The notes under the pieces are model-generated. The model saw only the letters and a list, made by a program, of their open reading frames with translations, did not search any database and was not told the DNA's origin. The translations under genes and the position numbers were made by a program. Shown here in pieces: positions 8,931 through 20,576 of a stretch of DNA of 64,000 nucleotides. Numbering within the stretch: position 1 is the first letter of the stretch; each line of letters opens with the position of its first letter. Source of the stretch: Azotobacter chroococcum (lineage in GTDB: Bacteria; Pseudomonadota; Gammaproteobacteria; Pseudomonadales; Pseudomonadaceae); NCBI RefSeq assembly GCF_004339665.1, contig NZ_SMMU01000006.1, positions 1 to 64,000 of the forward strand, written 5' to 3'.

Positions 8931-9919
8931 GCCGTGGTCTGTGGCTGCTGCTGGGCGGTCTGCTGGCCGCACTGCTGATTCCCCTGCTGCTCGGCGGCAG
9001 CGGGCTGTGGCGGCAGCTGCAGAGCTTTCCGGCCAACCTGCTGCTGGCCATGCTCGGCATCATCGTGATCTGCTGGAATCTCAACGCGCTGCGCCTGCGT
9101 CTGCTGCTGCCCGGCTACCGGCTTCATCAGAAGGACGCTCTGGGCATCATCATGGCCACCGAGTTTGCCATCTGCGCGACGCCGGGCGGCGCCGGTGGTC
9201 CCTTGACCCTGATGGCGCTGCTGATGCGCCGCGGGGTGTCGGCGGCGCAGGGCACCGCCACCTATGCGGTGGAGCAGCTCACCGACCTGCTGGTGTTCGC
9301 CTGCGCGCTGCTCGGCATCCTGGTCTATGCCCTGTCCCATGCCCTGAGCCCGCACCTCGCCTGGCTGCTTGGCGCCAGTGCCAGCCTGTTGCTCGGGGTG
9401 TTTGTCCTGCTGTTCCTGCTCGGCCGCTTCCATCGCCAGATGTTCCGTCTCAACGGCCGGCTGCTGCAGCGCCTGGGGGTGAGTGTGCGCCGACGGCTGC
9501 AGTATGCCCGCAAGGTGATGCGCTTTCGCAATGCCCTGCGCCAGAGCCTGAGCCTGCCGCGCCCGGTGCTGCTCGGGGTGTTCCTGCTCAGCGTCGCGCA
9601 CTGGGTGCTGCGCTACAGCGTGCTCTACCTGACCCTGCGCGGCCTGGGCAGCGAGCTGTCCTGGGCCTGGACCTTCCTGGTGCAGATGCTGGCGCTCAGC
9701 GCCGGACAGGCCAGCCTGCTGCCGGGCGGGGCCGGCGGGGCGGAGCTGGCCTCGGCGGCGTTGCTCGCCCCGCTGGTCGGCAAGTCGACCAGCGGGGCGG
9801 CGATCCTGATCTGGCGCGCCGTCACCTACTACTTCTATCTGATCGCCGGTGCGCCGGTGTTCCTGCACCTGGCGGGGCGGCCGCTGCTGCGACGGCTGGT
9901 GCGCTATCGGCAGTCCTGA
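8927..9919 (+). CDS. UPF0104 / LPG-synthase-like integral membrane protein
   Basis: A 330-residue protein with about eight hydrophobic helices, belonging to the lysylphosphatidylglycerol synthase transmembrane/UPF0104 (YbhN-like) family. Visible family features are ICATPGGAGGPLTLMALLMRR near residue 85 and ASLLPGGAGGAELASAALL near residue 265. It lacks the soluble aminoacyl-transfer domain of MprF, so it is the membrane module alone, which in other proteins moves or modifies lipids. The start is the ATG of an ATGA overlap with the deacetylase gene. It closes the three-gene operon; a lipid-linked sugar flippase or modifying role is an inference. Confidence 0.7.
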   Translation: MSRGLWLLLGGLLAALLIPLLLGGSGLWRQLQSFPANLLLAMLGIIVICWNLNALRLRLLLPGYRLHQKDALGIIMATEFAICATPGGAGGPLTLMALLMRRGVSAAQGTATYAVEQLTDLLVFACALLGILVYALSHALSPHLAWLLGASASLLLGVFVLLFLLGRFHRQMFRLNGRLLQRLGVSVRRRLQYARKVMRFRNALRQSLSLPRPVLLGVFLLSVAHWVLRYSVLYLTLRGLGSELSWAWTFLVQMLALSAGQASLLPGGAGGAELASAALLAPLVGKSTSGAAILIWRAVTYYFYLIAGAPVFLHLAGRPLLRRLVRYRQS

Positions 9920-9932
9920 GCGGGCGTGCCGA

Positions 9933-10124
9933 CTATTGCTTCTTGCCAATCTTGATATGCCGGCTGGGCGGCGTGGCGGTCTGGCCGCTGACGCCATTGG
10001 CGATCTGCCGAATCTCGCCGCCGCCCCGGAGAAAGGCGGAAACCAGGGCGTCTAGGGATTCATGGGTTTCCTGAGCCGGTTCCGGCTTGGCCTTCCGATT
10101 CGATCCTGCAACCCGCGTGATCAT
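9933..10124 (-). CDS. Small hypothetical protein, weakly SutA-like
   Basis: A 63-residue basic protein of unknown function. The start at 10124 is chosen because GAGGAG lies 8-9 bases before it; a longer frame from 10157 lacks this. The centre reads SLDALVSAFLRGGGEIRQI, which resembles the AMEEFLARGGKVQEI segment of the RNA-polymerase-binding regulator SutA of Pseudomonas, but the acidic N-terminus of SutA is absent. It lies downstream of and in the same direction as the cold-shock gene, beyond that gene's terminator, and converges on the UPF0104 gene. Confidence 0.6.
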   Translation of the reverse strand: MITRVAGSNRKAKPEPAQETHESLDALVSAFLRGGGEIRQIANGVSGQTATPPSRHIKIGKKQ

Positions 10125-10161
10125 GCTGGTTTCTCCTCTGGCAGGGTGGATGCCCAAAATG

Positions 10162-10186
10162 AAAAAACCGGCCCGAAGGCCGGTTT
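10162..10186 (-). terminator. Rho-independent terminator of the cold-shock gene
   Basis: AAACCGGCC (10165-10173) and GGCCGGTTT (10178-10186) form a perfect 9-bp stem with a 4-base loop. On the minus strand the stem is followed by TTTTTT. It lies 19 bases after the cold-shock stop codon. Confidence 0.85.
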
Positions 10187-10204
10187 CCTGGACAGCGCAG
10201 GCGA

Positions 10205-10414
10205 TTAGACGACCTGTACTTCGTCCGCTTGCATGCCTTTCTGGCCTTTCACTGCCACGAAGGAAACCTGCTGGCCTTCCTGGAGGCTCTTGAAGCCGGT
10301 GCTCTGGATGGAGCGGTAGTGAACGAACAGGTCGGGGCCGCTTTCCGGAGTAATGAAGCCGAAGCCTTTTTCATCGTTGAACCATTTGACGGTGCCGGTT
10401 TGACGATTGGACAT
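10205..10414 (-). CDS. CspA-family cold-shock protein
   Basis: A 69-residue single cold-shock domain protein that binds single-stranded RNA and DNA and melts RNA secondary structure. RNP1 (KGFGFI, residues 16-21) and RNP2 (LFVHY, residues 29-33) are visible; the usual Phe at the end of RNP2 is Tyr here. The ATG at 10414 is chosen from the conserved [12 protein letters not shown] start and an AAGGAG 8 bases before it; the frame is open further upstream without sense. A perfect terminator follows. The long AT-richer stretch ahead of it is the probable cold-shock leader. Confidence 0.93.
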   Translation of the reverse strand: MSNRQTGTVKWFNDEKGFGFITPESGPDLFVHYRSIQSTGFKSLQEGQQVSFVAVKGQKGMQADEVQVV

Positions 10415-10732
10415 GAGTTGTCTCCTTGGACAAAGTTGAAAGCTGGGCCTTTGGGCCCGGGCGTTGACTGAGTGCAAAGAGCAGTCGAAAAAGGATCGGA
10501 CAGCAGTTACGCAGATCGTTTCGCGGTGACGCATGCAACACAGTGAAGCCACTTTACTCCCTCGACGCTGGATCACCTAGTCTTTTCTCCACCACTCGAT
10601 GGATGGGCGCCGCAGGCGTCGACGGTGCAGGGCAAAAGCTGCCCTGGATCAAGCGGTCGCCGATGGATTTTCCGCTATGGTTAGAAGAAGCGATACGCGC
10701 TTCCCACAAACGCAACAGAGGAGGAAGGAAAG
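10415..10732. other. Divergent intergenic region, csp to DUF2789 gene
   Basis: A 318-base gap between two divergent genes. On the minus side it should contain the cold-shock leader and promoter; csp leaders are usually over 100 bases. No clear sigma-70 pair is visible. The right end carries a strong purine-rich ribosome site for the DUF2789 gene. Confidence 0.5.
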
Positions 10733-10969
10733 ATGGAAATGCCCATCCACAAGCTGTCCACGCTGTTCGATCAGTTGGGGCTGAAGTCCGATCCGGCCAG
10801 CATCGATGCCTTCATCGGCAGCCACATGCTGCCCAACGGGATCAAGGTGTCCGAGGCACCCTTCTGGTCACCCTCCCAGGCGGCCTTGCTGAAGGAGGAA
10901 CTGCTCGATGACGCCGACTGGGCGCCGATCGTCGACGAACTCAACGAGCGCCTGCATCCCCGGCACTGA
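10733..10969 (+). CDS. DUF2789 domain-containing protein
   Basis: A 78-residue protein of the DUF2789 family, found mainly in Pseudomonas-type bacteria and without known function. Recognisable features are HKLSTLFDQLGLKSDP near the start, the central APFWSPSQAALLKEEL and DDADWAPIVDELNERL at the end. GAGGAGGAAGGA lies just before the ATG. A second in-frame ATG two codons later (10739) is possible. It precedes the universal stress protein gene by 54 bases and may share its transcript. Confidence 0.82.
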   Translation: MEMPIHKLSTLFDQLGLKSDPASIDAFIGSHMLPNGIKVSEAPFWSPSQAALLKEELLDDADWAPIVDELNERLHPRH

Positions 10970-11023
10970 GCGGGGTTCGCCGCTGCGCCAGGCCCCGCGG
11001 GGCCTTTCCGTCCACCAGGCACA

Positions 11024-11467
11024 ATGAGTGTGCAGGCCATGAAGAAAGTACTTGTTCCGTTCGATGGTTCCGAAAGCGCCAAGCGCGCCTTGCTTTACCT
11101 TGTGGAGTTCGTGAAGCAGGTGCCGGATCTGGAGGTCCATCTGCTGAACGTGCAGGGGCATCCGATCATGTACGGCGACTATGTCGCCGGTCCCATGCTG
11201 GAGACCCTGGTCAACGCGGCCCGCGAGCATGGGCGCAAGATCAATGCGAAGGGGCTCGAACTCCTGCGGGCACATGGCCTCGAGGCCAGCGCCCACGAGG
11301 AACTGGGCGAGACGGTGGGAGAGATCGCCAAGGCGGTCAGCCTGTTCGGCTGCGACACCGTGGTTATGGGCACCCGGGGAATGAGCAACTTCTCCAACCT
11401 GGTCATGGGCTCGGTCGCCACCCGTGTGGTGCATGAGGTGACGGTGCCCGTGCTGCTCGTCAAGTAA
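11024..11467 (+). CDS. Universal stress protein, UspA family
   Basis: A 147-residue single-domain universal stress protein. The N-terminus KKVLVPFDGSESAKRALL is the family's first strand and Asp-containing nucleotide loop. The C-terminal MGTRGMSNFSNLVMGSVATRVV matches the G-x2-G-x9-G-S ATP-binding loop, so this is likely an ATP-binding member. The start could also be the ATG at 11039, five codons later; neither has a strong ribosome site. It is cytoplasmic and probably follows the DUF2789 gene on one transcript. It converges on the membrane-protein gene to its right. Confidence 0.85.
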   Translation: MSVQAMKKVLVPFDGSESAKRALLYLVEFVKQVPDLEVHLLNVQGHPIMYGDYVAGPMLETLVNAAREHGRKINAKGLELLRAHGLEASAHEELGETVGEIAKAVSLFGCDTVVMGTRGMSNFSNLVMGSVATRVVHEVTVPVLLVK

Positions 11468-11524
11468 GCCGGAGCGCGTCGGGCCGCAGGGGAGGGGATT
11501 TCCTTTCCCCGTTGCCCGGAGCCG

Positions 11525-12079
11525 TCAGAGCCTGTTCCTGAAGCGGTGCCATTTCTTCTCCCCGTTCATGATCCAGTGCGGCATGGCGGCGCCGGTTCCG
11601 GCGATTTCCAGTTTCGGGTGGTGGCTGACGACCTGCTCCAGCAGCGGCTCCTGGGCCGGCTCCACATCCACGAAGAACACATGCTTGCCCTGACGCAGCT
11701 TGTCCTGCAGGGGGCGGAAGGCGCGGTTGCTCTTCTGGAAGCCGAAGAAGCCGCCCTCCCAGATACTGAAGCCGAACAGCACCAGGGCCAGGAAGATGAA
11801 GGGTATCCAGCCGACGCGGGTTTGCGTCCAGCCGCCGAAGTAGGCGACGACCAGCACCAGGGCGGCCAGTGCCAGGCCGATGTACAGGCCGCGCGTGCCG
11901 GCGTCGACCACGTTGGTCTTCATCATCGAGGGTACGCTGTGCAGGCGATGCCGTTCGAGCTCGGCATCCTGCTCGCTCAGCACATGGATCTGCTCGGTAT
12001 CGATGCCTTTGGCTTCGAGTTCCTGCTCGACCCGTTCCAGATCGTCCAGATCGTCGCTGACGTAGTAGTGCCGGTTCAT
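11525..12079 (-). CDS. Hypothetical two-helix membrane protein
   Basis: A 184-residue protein I do not assign to a named function. The start at 12079 is preferred to 12097 because GGAGGTG lies 6 bases before it. The first ~60 residues are soluble and resemble a small regulatory fold (HYYVSDDLDDLERVEQELE, with IHVLSEQDAELERHRLH). Two hydrophobic helices follow (about residues 66-83 and 91-110), then a glycine-rich turn (WEGGFFGFQKSNRAF) and a soluble tail with HVFFVDVEPAQEPLLEQVV. Related Pseudomonas proteins carry a vague NAD/FAD label that nothing here supports. Probably an inner-membrane protein. Confidence 0.72.
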   Translation of the reverse strand: MNRHYYVSDDLDDLERVEQELEAKGIDTEQIHVLSEQDAELERHRLHSVPSMMKTNVVDAGTRGLYIGLALAALVLVVAYFGGWTQTRVGWIPFIFLALVLFGFSIWEGGFFGFQKSNRAFRPLQDKLRQGKHVFFVDVEPAQEPLLEQVVSHHPKLEIAGTGAAMPHWIMNGEKKWHRFRNRL

Positions 12080-12301
12080 GTTCACCTCCCGTTGCATTGC
12101 ATATAAGGTTCCGGCGAATGGTCGATCGAGACCCGCGGCAGCGGCGCCGGGGCCGGGGATGACCCCCCTTGGAGTCTAGCAGCAGGGCTTTGGCGGGTTG
12201 CCGGCGGGCACCGGGCGTGCCCGGGCGGCGGACGAGAGGTCGGGACGGACGGCAACCGCCGCGGGCGCTGCGAGCAGGCGCGGCGGTTGCGGCAGCGGGG
12301 T

Positions 12302-12649
12302 TCAGTCCTGCTTGCCCTTGAGCAGGTCGCCGAGGTTGGCGAAGGCCTTGAAGGTGGTCTTCGGCCCCAGGTCGGCGCCGGGACGGGGAGCGGTCTGGTA
12401 CTGGCTGTCGGTATAGCGCGAATGCTCGTTGTCGTGGCAGTACAGGCAGAGCAGTTCCCAGTTCGAGCCGTCCTCGGGATTGTTGTCGTGGTTGTGGTCC
12501 TTGTGGTGGACCGTCAGCTCGCTGAGGCGCTTGCCGGAAAACTCCCGGGCGCAACGGCCGCAGACCCAGGGGTACATCTTCAGGGCCTTTTCCCGGTAAC
12601 CCTGTTCGCGCTGGGCATAGGGAATGTTGCTCTTGTTGTTCGTGCTCAT
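12302..12649 (-). CDS. yajD: YajD-family HNH nuclease
   Basis: A 115-residue HNH endonuclease-fold protein. Two zinc-binding Cys pairs (CGRC and CLYC) flank the catalytic core HHKDHNHDNNPEDGSNWELL, whose first His is the general base of the family. The length and the N-terminal PYAQREQGYREKALKMYPWVC match YajD of Enterobacteria and Pseudomonas, whose cellular role is not known. The ribosome site is weak. It stands alone between a convergent and a divergent neighbour. Confidence 0.85.
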   Translation of the reverse strand: MSTNNKSNIPYAQREQGYREKALKMYPWVCGRCAREFSGKRLSELTVHHKDHNHDNNPEDGSNWELLCLYCHDNEHSRYTDSQYQTAPRPGADLGPKTTFKAFANLGDLLKGKQD

Positions 12650-12858
12650 GGTGGCTTGCCTGACTGCTGGTTCCGATCATGGGGTGGAGGAAAGATCTGT
12701 TCGCCGAGACTACGGGTATCCGGGCCTGCGCGGCAACCGTGCGGTTGTCCGCAGGAATGGCGGGTGCTTCACCATGCCGCTGTTGGCCTCTCGCCAGCTG
12801 AATGAGTTAGCTTGCTAAGATCCTGTCGGTCCTTTGCTTTGTCGCTTTCGGGGTGCCC

Positions 12859-16934
<4,076 letters not shown>

Positions 16935-16935
<1 letters not shown>

Positions 16936-17199
16936 GGCCTGTCGACGTTTGGGCGTAGGCCGCGACGGCGGCCCGTTTGGCGCAGAACAAGGAACGAGGA
17001 GAGAAGTTTGGTCATTCCAAATGAACGACGAGCGACGCCGTGCTGCGCCAAACGGGCCCCGTCCCTGCGGGTTGCGCGGCAAATGCCGCCATGCGGCGTT
17101 GCGGGTCTTGGCAAGGGAATGACCATTGCCGGCGCCCCGCGCCTTGCCTGGCGGCATTTGCCGCGGCAACGCGGCTCATGCCCAAACGTCGACAGGCCC
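16935..17199. mobile_element. 265-bp MITE with perfect 20-bp terminal repeats
   Basis: The ends GGGCCTGTCGACGTTTGGGC (16935-16954) and its exact complement (17180-17199) are perfect 20-bp inverted repeats flanked by TA on both sides (16933-16934, 17200-17201), as left by IS630/Tc1-mariner transposition. Inside are more perfect inverted pairs: 16 bp (16970-16985 with 17043-17058), 8 bp (17011-17018 with 17116-17123) and 15 bp (17076-17090 with 17150-17164). There is no transposase; open frames across it are accidental. It is therefore a non-autonomous element able to fold into a multi-stem RNA. It sits exactly between the helicase stop and the kinase start. Confidence 0.88.
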
Positions 17200-17205
17200 T
17201 AGGCC

Positions 17206-18990
17206 GTGGCGTTTCTCTCCGCCCGCCGGCGCATGCTGCTGGTCGTCCTGGCGATCCTCGCCGGGCTGCTCGCCAGCGTCTGGCTGGCCGGGCGCTACGC
17301 CGAGCGGCGCCACTGGAGCGAGACCGCCGTCGAGGCCCGCGGCCAGCTGGAGCTGTACGCCCAGTCGCTGCGCATCCTCGTCGAGCGCTTTCGCGCATTG
17401 CCGGCGATCCTTGCCTTGGACAGCGAGATCCAGTCGCTGCTGCGCGACGCCGCCGATCCGCTGGCGCGCGAGCGGCTCAGCCGGCGCCTGCAGCGTCTCA
17501 ATCGGGAGGCGGGAGCCGGGGTGATCTTCGTGCTCGACCTGCAGGGCAAGGCCATCGCCGCCAGCAACTGGCAGGAGCCGGGCAAGTTCGTCGGCGGCAA
17601 CTATGCCTTCCGCCCGTATTTCCAGGGCGCCCTGCGCGAGGGCAGTGCCCGCTACTTCAGCGTCGGCGTGACCACCGGGGTGCCCGGCTATTTCCTCTCC
17701 CGGGCGGTGCGCGACGCCGATGGCCGCATCCTCGGCGTGCTGGCGCTCAAGCTGGTGATGGAGGACCTGCAGCGCGACTGGGCGCGGCAGACGGGCATCC
17801 TGCTGGTGACCGACCAGCACGAGGTGGCCATCCTCGCCAGCCGGCCGGCCTGGCGTTTCCGCACCCTGCAGGGGCTGTCGCCAGAGTTGCGCGCCCGTCT
17901 GGTCGATACCCGTCGCTATGGCGACCGGCAGCTGCAGCCCCTGGCGGTGCGATCGCTGCGTCAGCTCGACGGCGACGCCGAGCTGCTGGGCATCGACGGC
18001 CCGGATGGCCGGCGCGACTACCTGCGCCTGCGCCAGCCGCTGGCCGACGAGGGCTGGACCCTGCAGCTGCTGCGCGAGGCGCGCGTGCCGGGCGGCGCGG
18101 TGCGCGGCTACGGCCTGGCGGCGGCCGGCATCTGGCTGGCGCTGGCGTTCCTCTTCCTGTTCCTCGGCCAGCGGCAGAAAAACCGCCGCCTGCTGCTGCG
18201 CCGCCGGGCCGAGCTGGAGCGGCTGGTCGAGGAGCGCACCGCGGCGCTGCGCCAGGCCCAGGACGAGCTGGTGCAGGCGGCGAAGATGGCCGCCCTCGGG
18301 CAGATGTCGGCGGCCCTGGCCCACGAGATCAACCAGCCCCTGACCGCCATGCGCATGCAGCTCGGCAGCCTCGGCCTGCTGCTGGCGAAGAACGATTCGG
18401 CGGCGATGCGCACCTGCCTGGAGCGCATCGACGGCCTGCTCACCCGCATGGCGGCGCTCACCGGGCACCTCAAGACCTTCGCCCGCGACACCCCCGGCGG
18501 TCTGCGCGAGCGCCTGGCGCTGGACACCGTCGTCGACCATGCGCTGCTTCTGCTGGAGGCGCGCATCCGCCAGGACGCCGTGCAGGTGCTGCGCCGGCGC
18601 GCGCCGCAGGCCTGGGTTGAGGGCAACGCGATCCGCCTCGAGCAGGTGCTGGTCAACCTCTTGCACAACGCCCTGGATGCTATGGCCGGACGCGAGCGCC
18701 GCGTGCTGCGCATCGCGCTGCGCCGCGACGGCGGCGACTGGCTGCTGAGCGTCGCCGACAGCGGCGGCGGCATCGCCGCCGAGCACCTGCCGCGGGTCTT
18801 CGAGCCGTTCTTCACCACCAAGCCGGTGGGCGAGGGGCTTGGCCTGGGACTGGCGGTGTCCTACGGCATCGTCCGCGAGTCGGGCGGCCAGCTGGAGGTG
18901 CGCAACGCCGGTGACGGGGCGCAGTTCGTCATCCGGCTGCCGGCAGCCTTGCCGCCGGATACACTGCAGCCCAGTCCGCAGGAGCCGTGA
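17206..18990 (+). CDS. DctB/MifS-type sensor histidine kinase
   Basis: A 594-residue membrane sensor kinase. A first helix (residues ~8-28) and a second (~303-325) bracket a periplasmic double-PDC sensor with the dicarboxylate-type segment GGNYAFRPYFQGALREG near residue 126. A coiled linker follows, then the dimerisation domain with phospho-acceptor His373 in LAHEINQPL and the ATPase domain with NLLHNALDAM, DSGGGI and GEGLGLGLAVSYGIV. The start is GTG 17206, six bases from the right MITE end; ATG 17233 is an alternative. The partner regulator begins one base after its stop. A role in sensing C4 or C5 dicarboxylates is inferred from the family and from the transporters downstream. Confidence 0.85.
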   Translation: MAFLSARRRMLLVVLAILAGLLASVWLAGRYAERRHWSETAVEARGQLELYAQSLRILVERFRALPAILALDSEIQSLLRDAADPLARERLSRRLQRLNREAGAGVIFVLDLQGKAIAASNWQEPGKFVGGNYAFRPYFQGALREGSARYFSVGVTTGVPGYFLSRAVRDADGRILGVLALKLVMEDLQRDWARQTGILLVTDQHEVAILASRPAWRFRTLQGLSPELRARLVDTRRYGDRQLQPLAVRSLRQLDGDAELLGIDGPDGRRDYLRLRQPLADEGWTLQLLREARVPGGAVRGYGLAAAGIWLALAFLFLFLGQRQKNRRLLLRRRAELERLVEERTAALRQAQDELVQAAKMAALGQMSAALAHEINQPLTAMRMQLGSLGLLLAKNDSAAMRTCLERIDGLLTRMAALTGHLKTFARDTPGGLRERLALDTVVDHALLLLEARIRQDAVQVLRRRAPQAWVEGNAIRLEQVLVNLLHNALDAMAGRERRVLRIALRRDGGDWLLSVADSGGGIAAEHLPRVFEPFFTTKPVGEGLGLGLAVSYGIVRESGGQLEVRNAGDGAQFVIRLPAALPPDTLQPSPQEP

Positions 18991-18991
18991 A

Positions 18992-20326
18992 ATGCAGCAG
19001 ATTCTCTTCATCGACGACGAAGCGCCGATCCGCGAGGCGGTGCAGCAGTGGCTGGAGCTGTCCGGCCTTTCGGTGCGCACCTGCGCCCGCGCCGAGGAGG
19101 CGCTGGCGCTGCTCGACGCCGACTTCCCCGGCGTGGTGGTCAGCGATGTGCGGATGCCCGGCATGGACGGCCTGGCCCTGCTCGAACGTCTCAAGGCGCT
19201 GGATGCCGAGCTGCCGGTGATCATGGTCACCGGGCATGGCGACGTGCCCATGGCGGTGGCGGCGATGCAGCAGGATGCCTACGACTTCATCGAGAAACCC
19301 TTCACCCCCGAGCGTCTGCTCGGCAGCCTGCAGCGCGCCCTCGACAAGCGCCGGCTGGTCTGCGAGAACCGCGCGCTGCGCCGCCAGGTGACGCAGCAGG
19401 GGCGCATCGAGAGCCGCCTGCTCGGCGTGTCGCCGGCGATCCAGCAACTGCGCCGGCAGATCCTCGAACTGGCCGACACCGCGGTCAACGTGCTGATCCG
19501 CGGCGAGACCGGCAGCGGCAAGGAATGCGTGGCGCGCTGCCTGCACGCCTTCGGTCCGCGCGCCGACAAAGCCTTCGTCGCGCTCAACTGCGCGGCGATT
19601 CCCGAGCAGCTGTTCGAGAGCGAGCTGTTCGGCCACGAGAGCGGCGCCTTCACCGGCGCCCAGGGCAAGCGCATCGGCAAGATCGAGCATGCCGCCGGCG
19701 GCACCCTGTTTCTCGACGAGGTGGAGAGCCTGCCGCTGGCGCAACAGGCCAAGCTGTTGCGCGTGCTGCAGGAGAAGAGTCTGGAGCGCCTCGGCTCCAA
19801 CCGCAGCATCGCCGTCGACCTGCGGGTGATCGGCGCGGTCAAGCCGGACCTCGCCGCCGAGGTGCGCGCCGGGCGCTTTCGCGAGGACCTGCTGTACCGC
19901 CTCAACGTCGCCGAGCTGCACATTCCGCCGCTGCGCGAGCGGCGCGAGGACATTCCCCTGCTGTTCGAGCACTTTGCCCACGCCGCGGCCGAGCGCCATG
20001 GCCGCGAGCCGCGCCCGCTCGGCTCCGCCGAACTGGCACGGCTGCTGGCCCACGACTGGCCGGGCAACGTGCGCGAACTGGCCAACGCCGCCGAACGTCA
20101 CGCCCTCGGTCTGGGCGGCGGCGCCGGTGCGGCGGCACCGCAGTCGCTCGCCGCGCAGCTGGAGACCTTCGAGGCGCAGTGTCTGCGCCAGGCCCTGCAG
20201 CAGTGTCGCGGCAACATCGCCGAGGTCATGGAGCTGCTGCAGCTGCCGCGGCGCACCCTCAACGAGAAGATGCAGCGCCACGGACTGACGCGCAGCGAGT
20301 TCCTGCCGGGCGACGATCAGGACTGA
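18992..20326 (+). CDS. DctD/MifR-type sigma-54 response regulator
   Basis: A 444-residue NtrC-family regulator. The receiver domain has the acidic pocket DDE at residues 8-10, phospho-acceptor Asp52 in SDVRMPGMDG, and Lys near residue 102 (EKPFTPERL). The AAA domain has Walker A GETGSGKE, the sigma-54 contact loop GAFTGA near residue 220 and Walker B GTLFLDEVE. A FIS-type helix-turn-helix ends the protein (NIAEVMELLQLPRRTLNEKM). GCAGGAGCC in the kinase gene's last codons is its ribosome site. It most likely binds the palindromes at 20333-20384 and 22019-22069 and activates the -24/-12 promoters behind them. Confidence 0.88.
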   Translation: MQQILFIDDEAPIREAVQQWLELSGLSVRTCARAEEALALLDADFPGVVVSDVRMPGMDGLALLERLKALDAELPVIMVTGHGDVPMAVAAMQQDAYDFIEKPFTPERLLGSLQRALDKRRLVCENRALRRQVTQQGRIESRLLGVSPAIQQLRRQILELADTAVNVLIRGETGSGKECVARCLHAFGPRADKAFVALNCAAIPEQLFESELFGHESGAFTGAQGKRIGKIEHAAGGTLFLDEVESLPLAQQAKLLRVLQEKSLERLGSNRSIAVDLRVIGAVKPDLAAEVRAGRFREDLLYRLNVAELHIPPLRERREDIPLLFEHFAHAAAERHGREPRPLGSAELARLLAHDWPGNVRELANAAERHALGLGGGAGAAAPQSLAAQLETFEAQCLRQALQQCRGNIAEVMELLQLPRRTLNEKMQRHGLTRSEFLPGDDQD

Positions 20327-20332
20327 GCAGCC

Positions 20333-20384
20333 GTCGGCGGATTCTTGCCGATTTGCCCGCCGGCGTCGGCGGCAGTCTGCCGAC
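20333..20384. promoter_or_regulatory. Tandem activator sites (UAS) for the MFS gene
   Basis: Two copies of GTCGGC-N8-GCCGAY lie at 20333-20352 and 20365-20384, 32 bases apart (about three helical turns), centred roughly 120 and 88 bases before the predicted start of transcription. The same motif and spacing recur before the TAXI gene. They are the likely binding sites of the adjacent sigma-54 activator. Confidence 0.65.
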
Positions 20385-20434
20385 CGCCGCCGGCCATTCT
20401 GTCGCAAAGCCGCAATCCAGAGCCTTCCCGTGTC

Positions 20435-20451
20435 TTGGCCTGGTTCCTGCT
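20435..20451 (+). promoter_or_regulatory. Sigma-54 (-24/-12) promoter of the MFS gene
   Basis: TTGGCCTGGTTCCTGCT has GG and GC separated by exactly 10 bases, as sigma-54 requires, though the CAC of the -24 box is replaced by CCT. The block just upstream (GCAATCCAGAGC) is shared with the stronger promoter at 22121. The leader would be about 115 bases. Confidence 0.55.
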
Positions 20452-20576
20452 AAAGCATCCTCCGTTGCCCTGGCACCCGGCGTGACGACTGTCCGCTCCG
20501 CTGTCCAGAGGCTCCTTGCCGGCTGCGCGGCGACTGCCGCGCAGCAAGGAACTCCCAGAAGAAACGGAGAAATACA

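Noticed and set aside
11525-12079. The NAD/FAD-utilising enzyme label used for related Pseudomonas proteins
   Set aside because: No dinucleotide-binding motif is present; two membrane helices and a small soluble part are all that is seen.
17040-18620. A 526-codon plus-strand frame starting in the MITE
   Set aside because: It overlaps the sensor kinase in the wrong frame, is Arg/Ala/Pro-rich and has no ribosome site. It does not show that the MITE codes for protein.
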